Positions 9,809 through 23,290 are shown, counted from the first letter of the stretch. The stretch is DNA of 64,000 nucleotides from Paramecium sonneborni (GCA_905182985.1 CAJJDN010000126.1:189908-253907), one strand, 5' to 3'. A program made the numbers and translations. The notes: generated by a model from the letters alone, not told the origin.

Positions 9809-12800
9809 TCATTAGGTAATTCCTTACTCTAGTTTATAGAAAGATCCTCTTATATCTATTAATTATTGATAAGATCCCTATTCGACTATCTTTCCTTCTT
9901 CAAATACATAGATAACATCAGAATCCTAAAAGATGAAAAACAAATTAATACTTTAATGGTTGAGATTCTATGTGCTATAGCAATAGTAGTTTTGCCTTAC
10001 ATTAATTAATTTAAGCTACTTTATACTAACTATTCACTTTCAGCATCTAGAGCACTTGTAGCTTCATCAAGAAGTAAAAGATTACAGTCTCTCAATACAG
10101 CTCTAGCTATTGCTATTCTTTATTTTTATCCTCCAGAAATCTAAGTTCCTTTTGGTCCAACTTGTCTATTGAAACTTTATCCTCTTTATTATTCATTACC
10201 TTTTTATTCTGCCTAAGTTTCTTCAAATTAATTATTGATAATGAAATCATAAGCGTTAGCTTTTTTGGCAGCATTTTCAATTGATTCCATAGTAGCATCA
10301 TTAATATTATATTGAATATTTTCTTTAATAGTTCCATTAAATAGAACAGGTTCTTGTGAAACAATACCAAATTATCTTCTTAAATAACGTATATCATAAT
10401 CAGTGATATCAATACCATTGATAGTAATATTACCTGAATCAGGTTCATAGAATCTCATTAACATTTACATTAATGTTGATTTACCACAACCAGATGGTCC
10501 AACAAAAGCAACTTTTTATCCAGGTTTAACATTAAGACTAAGATTTTGAAAGACATTTTTATCTCTAGATTAATATTTAAATGTTAAATTATTAAAACAT
10601 ATATCTCCTTGAATAGGTGAAGTTAATTTTAATTTTTTAAGTTTATCTTCTTTTTAAAATTCATCTTCACAATCCAAAATTTCAAAAATATTTTTACTAG
10701 CATTTTTAGCCGCTCCAATATCTCCAGCAAATGCTGCATTATTACCTGCTCCCATAGTAGCAAAAGTCAAAGCAAATATTGTTCTAAACATATCATTTAC
10801 ACTTAAATCAATATCTCTACAAAATACAGCACCTACATAAAATACAATGGCATTCATAATAAAAAGATTCATTTAAGATAGACCCATAGCAAAACCTGCT
10901 TTATATCCTTTAGCTTTAGCCATTTCTAAAGGCATTTATACTTTTTTAGAATAGATTCCAAGAATAATTTATTCATTTCCAAATGAGAATACAGTTCTAA
11001 TATTAGTAACAGCTTCCATAATTAAATTACCTGAATCTTTATAAGCTTCATCTGTTTAAGCAGAAAAACCTTATAAATATTTAGCCTATAATACACCTGA
11101 AATGAATGTAAAAGGTGTAACACCAATAGTAACAAGAGTTAGTGCCCAACTTGATGTAAATGCTATTGAAAGTCCACAAACTAAAGAAGCAAAATTAGCT
11201 AAATTAATTCCAATAATTGAAGATGTTAATCCATTTATTAATTTACAATCTACAGCTAATCGACTAGTTAATGTTCCTGCATTATTTTTAGGTTCATCAA
11301 AATATGGAATTGGCATTCTTAACAATTTTCTAAATGTATCTGATCTTAATTTTAATGTTAATCTTTCACCAACATAACTCAAACAAAATGATTAGATTGC
11401 CCATAATATAAATGCTGCACATCCTATTATAAAAAAATATAATGCATTTTTATCTGCTTCACTTTTAACATAATCCATTTTCTATTCTCTTATAGATCCA
11501 TCATATTGTTTAGGATTTGATAATGCTAATACTGTAATTATATCAGATAAAAATAGAGAAAATAAAGGAAAAGTACAACCATTTGCTAATGCTGCTAAGA
11601 TACCTATTATAAATTATAATCTCTCTGCTCGATTATAAGTAAATAGTCTACCCATTTATGCATCTGGTTCTGTAGGTTTCTCATTTGAATTTACTTTCTA
11701 GTATTATTTCTCAGGAGAATTCTCTGTTTCCTTTTAACCTTTTATTAAAAGATCTAATTCTTATATTTGTTTATATTAATCTATCACTTCTTCTGTTATA
11801 CTCTTATTATCCATGACATTCATAGATATCATTTTTTAAGAATTATTTTTGACTCCATCATCTACTTTATCTAAAGGTTTTAATTTTTATTTTGAATTTA
11901 TATTCTTCTTTTATTCTTATACATCTTCTTGATTATTAATTTAATTCTTAGCTAAAATTTCATATTTTCCATGTAGATTCATCAGTTCCTAATGATTTCC
12001 TGATTCAACTACTTATCCTTTATCTATCACATAAATCAAATCTGCATTCTATATTGTACTCAATCTATGAGCTATTACTATTGTAGTGATACCCTTTGAT
12101 ACTTCATCTAAAGTTTATTGAATCAATCTTTCATTGGTTCTATCTAAAGCACTTGTTGCTTCATCTAATAATAAAATCTAAGGTCTTTTTAATATAGCTC
12201 TAGCAATTGCTATTCTTTATTTTTATCCTCCACTTAATTAACCACCTCCAATACCAACATATGTTTCTAAACCTTATTCCATTTTAGATACAAAATCCCA
12301 AGCATTAGCTTATTTTAATGCATCTATCATTTAATCCTCAGTTGCATCTATTTTACCATATAGTAAATTTTCTTTAATACTAGTTGCAAATAAAATAGGT
12401 TCTTATCCAACTAAACCTATTCTACTTCTCAAATCTATTAAATCTAAATCTTTAACATTAATTCCATTTTCTCCTCCGAATAAAACATCTCCTTAATCAC
12501 AATCATAAAATCTTTCAATTAATTACATTACAGTTGATTTACCACATCCACTTTCTCCAACCAATGCTACTTTCTTGCCTGCTGGTATTCTCAATGATAA
12601 TCCATTCAATACAATTTAATCTGGTCTATTTGGATAATTAAATCTAACATTCTTTAATACTATTTCACCATTAAAATCTTATAATTTTATAGGATTTTTT
12701 GGATTATAAATTTTAGGTTATCTATCCAAAATTTCATACATTTATGCTGCTGCTGCTTAGCCTTTAGCAAAATTCTATACACAAGGTCCTGCTTATCCTA

Positions 12801-13868
12801 ATGAAAAACCTCCTGTCACTACTGCAAAAAATATTGTCATTACATCACCTACTGTATATACATCTCCTTAATTATGATTATATGTCTAAAAATATAATCT
12901 TTATTATATTTTACTTAATCTGCAATCAATTTTGCACCATACCAAAATCCTAAAGCATATGACCATAAACTAGCTGCCCATAATAAACCTAATGCTAATC
13001 CTACTCCTAAATCGTATTTCATAGTTTTATGTGCTGCTCCTTATAATAGATGATAATATTTGTTATGCTCATAATCTTCTCCATCTAACATCTTTACTGT
13101 CTTTATTGAATTAATTGCCTACTCAGCTAAAGCACCAGCTTCACTATATGCAGCTTAAGTTGCAATAGCTGATGATTAAATTACCACTGCAAATATAGAC
13201 ATTACTATTGTTAATGCTGGAATTGTTGCTGTTATTACTATAGCCAATTACCAACCCCTAAAATCATCATTAAAAATATTACCAAACATATCCATATAAA
13301 AATCCAAAAAATGTCATTGAAAGTGTCATTATAAATGTTGGAACCTTCTCTCCTATTGCACCTTATACTGCGAATGATTCATTTGCCACTTTACTATTTA
13401 ATTCATTTGGATTTATTGTATCAAACCATCCTACTTCTTAATGTAATATCGCTTTAAAATAATTCTTTCTAAATTCTATCCCTTATCTTTCTCCTGATAT
13501 CATCCATGTTGAAAACATTGTAAATGATAATATGGCTGTACCTATAGCAACTATCAAAAACCATCTACAATAATATTATTCAAATATTTCTACAATGCAT
13601 TCCATCCAGCCTATCTAACCATCTCATCCCCTGCCTCTTAAAATGAATTTACCATTGATCCAAATATCAATGAAAAACTTGGTATTGCTCCTCCATTCAA
13701 AAATGCTGCTATTGAACCCAAAATCATTAATCCAATATCTTCATTTTTAGCAAATCTAAACAAATCAAAATAAGCTATAGTTTTTGGTTTCTCTTCATTT
13801 CCTTTCACTTCTTCAATTTTATCACTTGCATGAATTTTAACTTCACTTTGTCCTTTCCCCTAAGACAT
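9809..13868 (-). CDS. Full-length ABCB-type ABC transporter (P-glycoprotein-like)
   Basis: Five exons on the minus strand; introns at 9926-9951, 12886-12914, 13258-13282 and 13565-13593 leave 1316 residues from ATG 13868 to TGA 9809-9811. The layout is TMD1-NBD1-TMD2-NBD2, the usual full-size ABCB length. NBD1 shows Walker [10 protein letters not shown], signature LSGGQKQR and Walker [16 protein letters not shown]2 shows [17 protein letters not shown] and [12 protein letters not shown]. Both H-loops are present ([14 protein letters not shown]). TMD1 contains WMISGERQGIEFR, a typical ABCB intracellular-loop element. It is expected to be an ATP-driven exporter in a membrane; the substrate cannot be read from sequence. 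The linker is long and Lys/Gln-rich. Confidence 0.95.
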
Positions 13869-14565
13869 TATGTCTAATTATTTATTTATGACAAACAATT
13901 AAGTAAATCTTAGTTTTATTTCTTTTATAAAATCCTTCTGTTGATATACGATAAGTAATCTTCAGAATCCTATTTACTCTACTAAGTAAAATAGTACAGT
14001 CAATAATTATAATCTTAATTCTCATAATTACTTATTCTTAATCTAAAATAATATTTTGTTGTTCAAAAATATTTCTTTAAGTTATGCCAAGTTTATTATT
14101 ATTCTCTAATTTACTAAGCATATTTCAAGAATAAACAAATTGAATTTTAAGAATTATATCACATGTGATATAATACACTTAATATATTCAAAAAAATATA
14201 AACAAACAATAACTCAACTTAATGTTCTCATAATTATTTTACATTAATTAAATAAGTTTTATGTTGATTATTTTATAAGTAGTTATTATCACTTTGGAAT
14301 AATACAACATAAATTTATATTGCTCAATTAAATTCAAAACAACTAGAGTTTATAACTTGAATTTGGTATGTTAATATATTATTTTACACTGAAAATGAAT
14401 TTTTAGTTTTTTTTTTGTAAAATCAATAATGTTTTATTGAAATTAATTTTTAAGAATAGAGAAAATTGTTTTGTTTAGAAAACTTAATTATTAAAATCAA
14501 AATAAATAATAATATTAAGATCGTATACCTATTTGAATTGTAAAAAATATAAGTTTTAATGTGTA
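13869..14565. other. Intergenic, AT-rich
   Basis: Spacer between the divergently oriented ABC transporter and RPA2 genes, very AT-rich with T-runs. No frame or RNA gene was recognised. It presumably contains the promoters of both genes. Confidence 0.5.
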
Positions 14566-14701
14566 GATATTTATATCCCAAAAAAGTGAAGAATAATTTA
14601 AAATTTTATTGGCGGTTTTCTAAAAATAATTGAACCCCCCTAGGTTGATTTAATAAATGATAGTAAATTACTATATTATATATTTAAAATATAAATAGAA
14701 A

Positions 14702-15384
14702 ATGAATACAAATTCTAACATAGAAGTATTGTATAATTATATAAGGTAAGTTCAGGGATTGTTCCAATGAATGTAAAAATGCTTAATTAAATAACTTTGG
14801 AAGGAAATTAAGTATATTACGATAATATAAATTTAACAATTGTTACTATCCATGGAAGATTTCATTAGATTGCTAAAGAATAAAATTAAGTAAGATACAG
14901 TATATCGATAAATGATGACAGTGGAATTCTAAAGTTAACCTATTTTGCAAATAAATAGCAAGATGATCCAATTTTGAAATTGATAGATGAAGGAAAGTAT
15001 GTTAATAAAATAAATTAAAATAGAGATGACCCTTCATTTTATTACAAATTCATAGTCTCATTAAAAATATTTAAAGACGCTCCTTATTTTGTTTTATAAC
15101 ATTATTAAGCATCAAATTTATCAGATTGGATGTATCACACAATGAAAGTTATTCAATTAGAAGTGTAATCTAGACCACCAATTGATTGGAAACAATTAAA
15201 AGAGGAGCCATTAGATAGATAGATTGAAGAATTTATTAGACACAATAAAAGAGCAAATATTGGGCAATTATTAAAAAAATTTAATTGTTCTTTGTAACAA
15301 TTAAAAGTGTTAATAGATTAACTAAAAAAGCGTTCGGCCATCGCTGAATGTTTAAATAAAGAAACATTTAGAATAGTTAATTGA
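14702..15384 (+). CDS. RPA2: RPA2, duplicate copy
   Basis: Same gene as 15886-16568, included in the duplicated segment. It is complete here (220 residues after removing the 20-base intron 14726-14745) but should be counted once if the duplication is an assembly artefact. Confidence 0.75.
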
Positions 15385-15406
15385 ATTAAAATTTATATAT
15401 TTATCA

Positions 15407-15748
15407 ATGGGCAATAACCAAGTAATTCGATCTGAGAATGTTTATGATATCTATAAAACTTATCAAGTAACATCTCTTTTTCAATTTAGAATCATTGGTT
15501 TGTTGGAGTGGAAAGAGAAGTGTAAAAATTAGGATATAATATAAGTGTTAGATCAGATCGTTTTCATAAAAGAAACTTTCTTTCTTTATATGAAATAGTA
15601 AAACCACAACATGAATAAATTATAACAATGAATTCTGAAGAATCTCTATTTGCCACTGAGTTAGAAAATATCAAACGATCTAAAAAAACTATTGATCCAT
15701 TTAAAGAATTTTAAGTTACAACTTTAGTCTAGGATTGTGATCCTGGTT
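15407..15748 (+). CDS. VPS9-domain protein, truncated duplicate copy
   Basis: 5' part of the gene at 16591-17842 (offset 1184), cut by the N at 15749. It is a product of the duplicated assembly segment and lacks the VPS9 domain. Confidence 0.7.
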
Positions 15749-15749
15749 N

Positions 15750-16932
15750 GATATTTATATCCCAAAAAAGTGAAGAATAATTTAAAATTTTATTGGCGGT
15801 TTTCTAAAAATAATTGAACCCCCCTAGGTTGATTTAATAAATGATAGTAAATTACTATATTATATATTTAAAATATAAATAGAAAATGAATACAAATTCT
15901 AACATAGAAGTATTGTATAATTATATAAGGTAAGTTCAGGGATTGTTCCAATGAATGTAAAAATGCTTAATTAAATAACTTTGGAAGGAAATTAAGTATA
16001 TTACGATAATATAAATTTAACAATTGTTACTATCCATGGAAGATTTCATTAGATTGCTAAAGAATAAAATTAAGTAAGATACAGTATATCGATAAATGAT
16101 GACAGTGGAATTCTAAAGTTAACCTATTTTGCAAATAAATAGCAAGATGATCCAATTTTGAAATTGATAGATGAAGGAAAGTATGTTAATAAAATAAATT
16201 AAAATAGAGATGACCCTTCATTTTATTACAAATTCATAGTCTCATTAAAAATATTTAAAGACGCTCCTTATTTTGTTTTATAACATTATTAAGCATCAAA
16301 TTTATCAGATTGGATGTATCACACAATGAAAGTTATTCAATTAGAAGTGTAATCTAGACCACCAATTGATTGGAAACAATTAAAAGAGGAGCCATTAGAT
16401 AGATAGATTGAAGAATTTATTAGACACAATAAAAGAGCAAATATTGGGCAATTATTAAAAAAATTTAATTGTTCTTTGTAACAATTAAAAGTGTTAATAG
16501 ATTAACTAAAAAAGCGTTCGGCCATCGCTGAATGTTTAAATAAAGAAACATTTAGAATAGTTAATTGAATTAAAATTTATATATTTATCAATGGGCAATA
16601 ACCAAGTAATTCGATCTGAGAATGTTTATGATATCTATAAAACTTATCAAGTAACATCTCTTTTTCAATTTAGAATCATTGGTTTGTTGGAGTGGAAAGA
16701 GAAGTGTAAAAATTAGGATATAATATAAGTGTTAGATCAGATCGTTTTCATAAAAGAAACTTTCTTTCTTTATATGAAATAGTAAAACCACAACATGAAT
16801 AAATTATAACAATGAATTCTGAAGAATCTCTATTTGCCACTGAGTTAGAAAATATCAAACGATCTAAAAAAACTATTGATCCATTTAAAGAATTTTAAGT
16901 TACAACTTTAGTCTAGGATTGTGATCCTGGTT
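15750..16932. repeat. Assembly-style duplicate, copy B (1183 bp)
   Basis: Second copy of 14566-15748. This copy runs on into unique sequence, so its genes (RPA2 at 15886, VPS9 protein at 16591) are the complete versions. Confidence 0.92.
15886..16568 (+). CDS. RPA2: Replication protein A 32-kDa subunit
   Basis: Second subunit of the single-strand DNA-binding RPA trimer, used in replication and repair in the nucleus. After splicing a 20-base intron (15910-15929) the product is 220 residues. The family hallmark PMNVKMLNQITLEGN near the N-terminus is followed by an OB fold (VTIHGRFHQIA, INDDSGILKLTYF) and a C-terminal winged-helix region (ANIGQLLKKFNCSLQQLKVL). The Ser/Gly-rich phosphorylated N-terminus of animal RPA32 is very short here. 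TGA is at 16566-16568; the VPS9 gene starts 22 bases downstream on the same strand. Confidence 0.85.
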
Positions 16933-17842
16933 ATCAAGATTATGAAAAATAAGTCATAAATCAATTATCTACTCTTTCTGGTAGCTTGTTAGAAATCTTT
17001 TAAACTTTCAGACGTACATAACTGCCCAATAATAGTCATGAATTAGATACATTATTAATTAAATTTAGAGATTCATTTGTTTAAGTATTAAATATTTTTA
17101 ATTTTAGATTTTAATACATTATTATGATCTTAAACACTATGCTACAATAAATTAGTGCTAATTTTTGAATGTACAATCTCTTCAATGTCTAGTTACCAAT
17201 ATGATATTTAATGATGATATATCTTGCTATGTTTACTAAATCAAAAAATAAGAATAGATACAAGAAAATGAAAAAATACATTTTAAATTAACTTAATCTT
17301 AAAATAGAACTCTTGCAGATTTTGGAATCTCTATTAAATATTGTTTAGATTGTACTACAAGAGATTATATATAAACCAAAATATCTACTAAGATAAATAC
17401 AAAAATTTCGAAAAATGACCTAAAAGAACAAGAAAATTATGAAACTTTGATCATAGAGGATGTTGATTAAACATAATTACCTTCGAGACCATAAGCCAAA
17501 TTACTTTAAGGTACTTTTTTTTATTAATCGCCTTTTGAAAAAGCAATTTAAGCTTTACAACTTATTTAATTTAGAAAAACTCCTCATCATAAAATCAAAT
17601 AGTTAATATTATGTTTTTAATGTATATATTCTATCATTATCAATTACTATCAGTAATTTGCATAATAACCATCAAATATAAGTACTGATGAAATGATTAC
17701 AATATTTAATTATGTTTTATGCTAATCTAAGATATAAAACCCATATACTCATTTCGATATTATGTAGAAGTATTTAGGAAATTTAGATCGTGTGGAAGGT
17801 ATCTACCTTACTATAATGGAAGCAACCTTTTGTATTGATTGA
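16591..17842 (+). CDS. VPS9-domain protein (putative Rab5-type GEF)
   Basis: Three exons; introns 16651-16673 and 17085-17107 (23 bases each) leave 401 residues ending at TGA 17840-17842. The C-terminus matches the end of a VPS9 domain: STDEMITIFNYVLCQSKI, then YTHFDIMQKYLGNLD, then EGIYLTIMEATFCI, with the conserved pattern of a helix, an acidic gap and the YYLT-like segment. VPS9 domains catalyse GDP release from Rab5-family GTPases in endocytic traffic. The N-terminal 200 residues, including HWFVGVEREVQKLGYN, were not recognised. The protein starts MGNNQ, a possible but weaker myristoylation site. The domain call rests on a short C-terminal match. Confidence 0.7.
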
Positions 17843-18189
17843 ATTTTATTAAAATTTTTATTCTCTTTCATTTTTATTTAATAAATTATTTCTATTCAAA
17901 ATTTTCAATTTCTTATGATTGATTATAAATTAAAATTATTTCAATTATTATGTTTCTCCCTAAAATTTAATACACATCTATATATATCAATTTTTAAGGA
18001 ATAAGAAATATTCTATTTTGAAGCTTTTAAATCTAAGATAAGGATAGTAATAAATAACATTTTTTTAGTTAAAAAATTATGACTAAAAAATGTAATTTTA
18101 AGAATTTATTTTTGAATTGAAGTGAGATAAGTATTATGATTATAATAAATTTATCAATATATTATTTTAATAGTATTAATAGAATTATA
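17843..18189. other. Intergenic, AT-rich
   Basis: Spacer between two plus-strand genes. I see nothing in it but AT-rich sequence and a short inverted pair of T/A runs near 18060-18090 (TTTTTTAGTTAAAAAAT...ACTAAAAAAT) that could form a weak hairpin. Confidence 0.4.
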
Positions 18190-20715
18190 ATGAATAACAA
18201 TCAAAACTATTAGGAAGGACTTCAATCCTCTCTGTTACCTAAAAAATGTGATGTTTAAAATGATAATATTAATCAAGAATCGAGTATTGGGCTTGAAATG
18301 AAGCAAAAGTAGGAAACTATGAATGTGATGAAAGAAACACAAAAAGCTAAAGATTTTATTCAAACACAAGTATGGATGGAACTAAATAAAATTTTTTGGA
18401 GTTGGGCTCATAAAAAATAAGAAAATTAAACCGATTTAAAAGATTTCAAAAATTTATGGGAGGTTTTAGAGCCATTTGAAGAAGGAAATAATAAAATAGA
18501 ATAAAGAATTAATGGGATTGAAGTATTGTTAAAAGAAATAGAAGAAAAATCAGATATCCTTAGAAATTTAAATGTTTAAAATTAATAATAGCATTTTCAA
18601 TAATCTAATTACTAAATTTAAGATGACTAAAATAGAAGTTCAATTCTTAAAAATTAGACTTAAAAATAAAACCAAAATTCTTAGTAGGAAGAATAAATAT
18701 AATAAGAAAATTAAAATGAAGTATTGAAAAATTGTTAAATTAAGAATAACCTTATCGGTAGTTAATAAACTGTTTCTAATGAAAAAAACAATTAAGAATA
18801 AGAGCTTAGAAATATGATTGCTCGAATAAATGATTAAGATTAAAAAATAAAATAAATTCAAGACAATGTATAAAATGATATTAAATAAACTTCAAAAAAA
18901 TATACAGAAATTGAAGAAAAACTTAAAGAGATGAATTAATTTTTAGAAACAAAAATTGAAAGCCTTACAGAGAGTAACAAATAATTCGAATTAAAATTAT
19001 TATAGTAAAATTAAGAAATTATAAATATTAAGGATTAAATTGAAAAATATTTAGTTAATGAAGAATATAGATAAAGAAATTAATATTAATTTACATAAAC
19101 ATAATCTTAAATAAAAACTTAAAATTTTCAATAAAATTAATAACAGCAAAGCTCAATCAGATTAAATAAACAAACAGAATAAATAAATATTGAGAATGAA
19201 ATAATGAAATTTGAATAAGTTTAATAGTAGAGCTCTAAAATCGATTATATTTAAAATACACTTGAGGAAAATATAACAAAAAATGATGAATTAATTAACT
19301 AAAACTAAAGTATGTAATAATTGCCTGTGAATAACAAATAATTCGAATTTAATTTACAACAATAAAATTAAGAAAATATAACAAATAACGATTAATTTAA
19401 TGGAAATATAAGTATTTAGTAGGAAAATTCTGAATATAGTGTAAATGATTAAGGATTATCTTAAATAAAAAAATAAAATTTTTAATAATTAAACCAAGAA
19501 TAAAATAAAATAAATCATCAACCTTAAGATTAAACCAATCAATAATTTTCAAATAGTAAAATTCGATTTGGAACATTGTAAACATAAAAATAAAGCTAAA
19601 CGAATATAAATTTCCAAAATTAGTTATGCTTAAATAAACCTTAAAGTAATCAACAATAATCTAATTAAATTTGTCAATAACAATAAAATTTGATGTTGTA
19701 ACAATAGTTTTAATAATAATAATAAGATTAATTTAGTCCAAAATATCTTTAATAAGGTTACTATTCAGAGATAAAATTTTAAAACAGTAATAATTTTCAG
19801 AATGATACTTAAGAAAGATCTAAATTGAGAAAAGATTTTAATCAACTGTAGGCATAAAATTGCTAATTATTCAAAAAGGATGAATAGAGATGTAGATAAG
19901 TTTAAGATTTCATTTATAGTATATATTCTTCTACAAATCAAACGAGAATAGCTGAAGGAAATTATTAATAATTTATTAGAGAAATGTAAGATTTTAATTA
20001 AATGTGTAAAAACTATGGAATAAAATCTTTTACTTAAAAATAATAATTAAAAGAAATATGTAATGCTTTTAGAGAAGTTAGAGGAGATGGAAATTGTTTT
20101 TATACTGCTTTAGGATTTCAAGTAATTCAAATAATAATTGGAGAATATTCTACAAATTAATTTTAGAATTTTGTAAATAAGGTTAAAGGGAAATTTAAGT
20201 ATTAATTTAAAGTTGTAAATGAATTGTTAGGTAATGATGAAATCAATAATTAAATTGAAAATGAATTCTTTTTCAGATTAGAATAATTTAGATAAATAGA
20301 AGACAAATATGAGAGGAATACATAATTTATTAAGCATTTTTAAGCTAATTAATAATCAGTAGAATTATAAATTGATGGATGTTTATATGGATTATCAACT
20401 TTATTTTTTAGAAATTTGTCTTATTATGTAGTTGAAAATAGTGATTAAAAAGAGTTGGTTTATGATAAAAATACATTATTAGCTTGGGAAACTGAATGTA
20501 ATTCAAATGAAGTTGTAATATCTTTATTATCAAAATATTTAGACATGTAATATATATTAGTATTAATTAGATTTATTTAAGTGATATTTTTTGATAAAGG
20601 AGAATTTTAATTAAGAGAATATAATAATGGTGCAAATTAATCTATTTAATTATTGATTTAACCAGGACATTATAATATTGGAATAAAATAAATTACTTAG
20701 AATGAAAATAATTGA
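18190..20715 (+). CDS. Otubain-like (peptidase C65/OTU) deubiquitinase with Gln-rich N-terminus
   Basis: Single-exon frame of 841 residues, TGA 20713-20715. The N-terminal 600 residues are Gln/Asn-rich and coiled-coil, with long Q runs encoded by TAA/TAG/CAA. The C-terminal catalytic domain starts at REVRGDGNCFYTALGFQ, which holds the Asp and the nucleophile Cys of the OTU triad in the RGDGNCFYRA-type otubain motif. Near the end LLIQPGHYNIGI holds the predicted catalytic His. Between them LAWETECNSNEVVISLLSKY matches the otubain layout. Otubains remove ubiquitin, often Lys48-linked. The large coiled-coil extension is unusual for otubains, which are normally short. It is the first of three OTU loci within 8 kb. 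Confidence 0.85.
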
Positions 20716-20765
20716 ATAATATAAAAAAAGTATTTGTGCAAATATTATAATATTAATTATTAAAA

Positions 20766-22119
20766 ATGGCAACTCCTTAAATTTATTGGTTAAAAGAATC
20801 TACAGTAGTTTAGGAATATAGTGTAGTAGGTATAATTGATGGTTCAGGATCAATGGTTGAGGCATGGAATGACTTATGTAAAGCATGGAATTACTTTATA
20901 ACTGGATTTAAAAGTGTTTATTGTATTTAGTTTGATGACTCAGCAATTTTATAAGAAAGTCCATAATTAACAAGTTAAAAAGGGGAGGGCACAAGCATAG
21001 AATTAGGATTTAGAGAATTAATGAAGTTGATAAAATCTGGTAACTTATTGTAAAATATTCTTATAATATTTGTGACTGATGGAATAGGAGAGAAAGATGG
21101 AATAAACTAATACTTTTAAGAATTGAATAAGGAATTTGAGTAATTACATTCTTAAGGATATTAATTTAAATTTCATACATTAGCATTTGGAGAAGATTTT
21201 TCACATACAGTAGCTGCAGAATTGAAAATGATTATTCATAATGCTGGAATATTATCATCTTAAATTGATTTAATATCAAACACAAAAGTTGATTTTACAA
21301 AAGTATTGTAAGATATAAAGGATGAAGTATTTTATTAAATGATACGTGTTGATCCTTAATGTTAATTAACTACGTTTACAAATCCAGTACATAGAGTAAC
21401 TCCTAATTAAGTTGTATATACAACTTCTAGTTCAATTAGAGTAGGAGGAAAATAAATTAATTTAGATAAAGAAGGTGTCTCTCTTGAAGCTTTGGATAGA
21501 TTTATTAGATAAATAATGTCTAAATTAATGGAATACAATTCAGTAGGTAAGAATGTTAAATAGGAGGCAATATAAGCATTATAAGTTATTGAAAAATTGA
21601 AATCTAGAGTAGTAGTTAAAGAAGATGATGAAGAAGTTTAAAAATTTATTGATTAAAATATATAAAAAATTGAAGAATTTGCTAGTGGTAATCTAAATTT
21701 GAAAGAATTTGAACCAGTTAAAGCTGCATAATTTATGCATGATGTTTAAGATCTTATCATAAGAGATAAAAAGAAAATGCAAAGAATTAAAAGAAAGTCT
21801 GCTGTTCATGCTTAATTAACTATGCATCCTTAATAACCTAAGGTAATCTATTTAATTATCATATTAGTAATAAGTTAAAGATTATTACAAAGAATTAGCT
21901 TTAAAAAGATTAGAACAATATGAAAAATAATTAAGTAACTAAGAACTTTTTGAAGACTTAAAAGAATTTGCTAAATAAAACAAGGTTAAAACATTAGATT
22001 AAATAGTTTATTTAACTAAAACTCATGATTTCTAATTGAAAAATATCAAAGAATTTATATAAAATGATGAAGATACAGCCATAGACATGATAGATTTATT
22101 CCTAATATCTTTAGATTGA
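20766..22119 (+). CDS. von Willebrand factor A-domain protein
   Basis: Two exons; removing the 25-base intron 21843-21867 gives 442 residues, TGA 22117-22119. A VWA domain at about residues 20-200 carries the metal-ion-dependent adhesion site: DGSGSM (DxSxS), the later GTSIELG threonine and VTDGIGEKD. After the domain come a beta-rich segment and a charged helical C-terminus. VWA proteins with no signal peptide, as here, are typically intracellular complex-forming proteins; ciliates have many. It lies 50 bases after the first OTU gene and ahead of the two other OTU loci. No link to ubiquitin is shown beyond position. Confidence 0.8.
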
Positions 22120-22383
22120 GTTCAATCAAGTTTATTGAAAATATCTATATTTAAAATAATTATAAACTGATTCATGATTCTCAATACTATTCCAGATGTT
22201 ATCAATCAATTTTCTTTTAAATTTTAATATTCATTTTACTTCTATTATTATTATATCATATATTTTTATTTATTAAATCATTTTTAATTTTATAACTAAA
22301 ATAATCATTTATCAATTCATTGAAAAAGACCAATTTTATAATTACCATTTTTCTTTAACAATATTATTTTATTTTTTTATTAT

Positions 22384-23290
22384 TCATTATATTGATTTAC
22401 CTAAAAATTTCATGTTACATTTCTTAATCATAATAAAGTTATAATACATTTTTAAATATCTAGCTACTTCTTTAATAATAATTTTTTTACTATCAAACTC
22501 AGATTCCCAAATTAATAGTTTTTATAAATCAACAATTAATTATTTAATTTCCTCCATATACTTAGATTGAACTAAATGATCACTAAGATTTCAAAAGATA
22601 TATCTATAAAAAAACCAGTCTCATTTTTTAAAGTTGATATTATGAAAATTAACATTCAAATTATTAATATTTCTCCTCAATATCTTCATTAGTTTTTAAT
22701 TATTTAATCTAATAAAGAATTCATTTTAAATTTTTTTTTTAATTATAAATTATCAATTTAAATATTTTAAATGTTTATTCTACTTCTTAAATTAATAGAT
22801 TATATTTAATCAATAAATGAATCAAATTCATAATATAATCCTCATAATTAATTAATAAAAGTTTTATAAATGAAAATCCAAAAGCAGTTTAAAAACAATT
22901 TCCATCTCGTTTGACTGGAATAAAACCATTACATAATTATTTTAAAATGTTTGTTATTTATAATTATTTCATGTTATATTCTTAAAACAAGTCTTATTAC
23001 TTTTTATTTTCTTAAATGTATATTCTATCTTTTTCATCTAAACTAATTCATAAGTCTATTTATTAAGTAGTTCTTTAAAGATTTCAAATATTTTTTTGGT
23101 CCTTTCAATATCCTATTGTTGAAACTCTTTTAATTTACTTTCTGATAATATTGTATTTATTTATAAGAGATAATAATCAAAAGATTTTTTCATCGCTGAT
23201 CCCTTTTCTCTCTAATTATTTTTAGGATCTTTTTCCTTATAGTTTTTTAGTTTGAATTAATAGATTAATCATCAAAGATAATAAATTAAT
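22384..23290 (-). pseudogene. Otubain-like gene, broken third copy
   Basis: Minus-strand relic or error-containing copy of the OTU genes. In order it has a Lys-rich coiled coil, then PVKRDGNCFQTAFGF (catalytic Asp-Gly-Asn-Cys kept, first Arg-Gly changed to Lys-Arg), then EEKYQQFE, NLSDHLVQSKYMEEIKQLI and LIWESEFDSKKIIIKEVARY, parallel to the plus-strand copies. These blocks lie in different frames, separated by TGA codons and frame changes, and there is no PGHYNIG-type His segment before TGA 22384-22386. At least three disruptions would be needed to explain it by base-calling alone, so a pseudogene is favoured. Ends are approximate. Confidence 0.65.

Larger units (their letters stand above)
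14566..15748. repeat. Assembly-style duplicate, copy A (1183 bp)
   Basis: Bases 14566-15748 recur as 15750-16932, separated by a single N at 15749, with a constant offset of 1184. The places I compared are identical, including coding and non-coding parts. As at 914, this looks like two overlapping contigs joined by one N. It duplicates RPA2 and the 5' part of the VPS9 gene. Confidence 0.92.

Noticed and set aside
11102..11377. Plus-strand 91-codon frame
   Set aside because: It lies antisense inside the second transmembrane domain of the ABC transporter.
18060..18090. Short inverted T/A runs as a terminator-like hairpin
   Set aside because: Eukaryotic nuclear gene context and weak, AT-only pairing; no functional meaning can be claimed.
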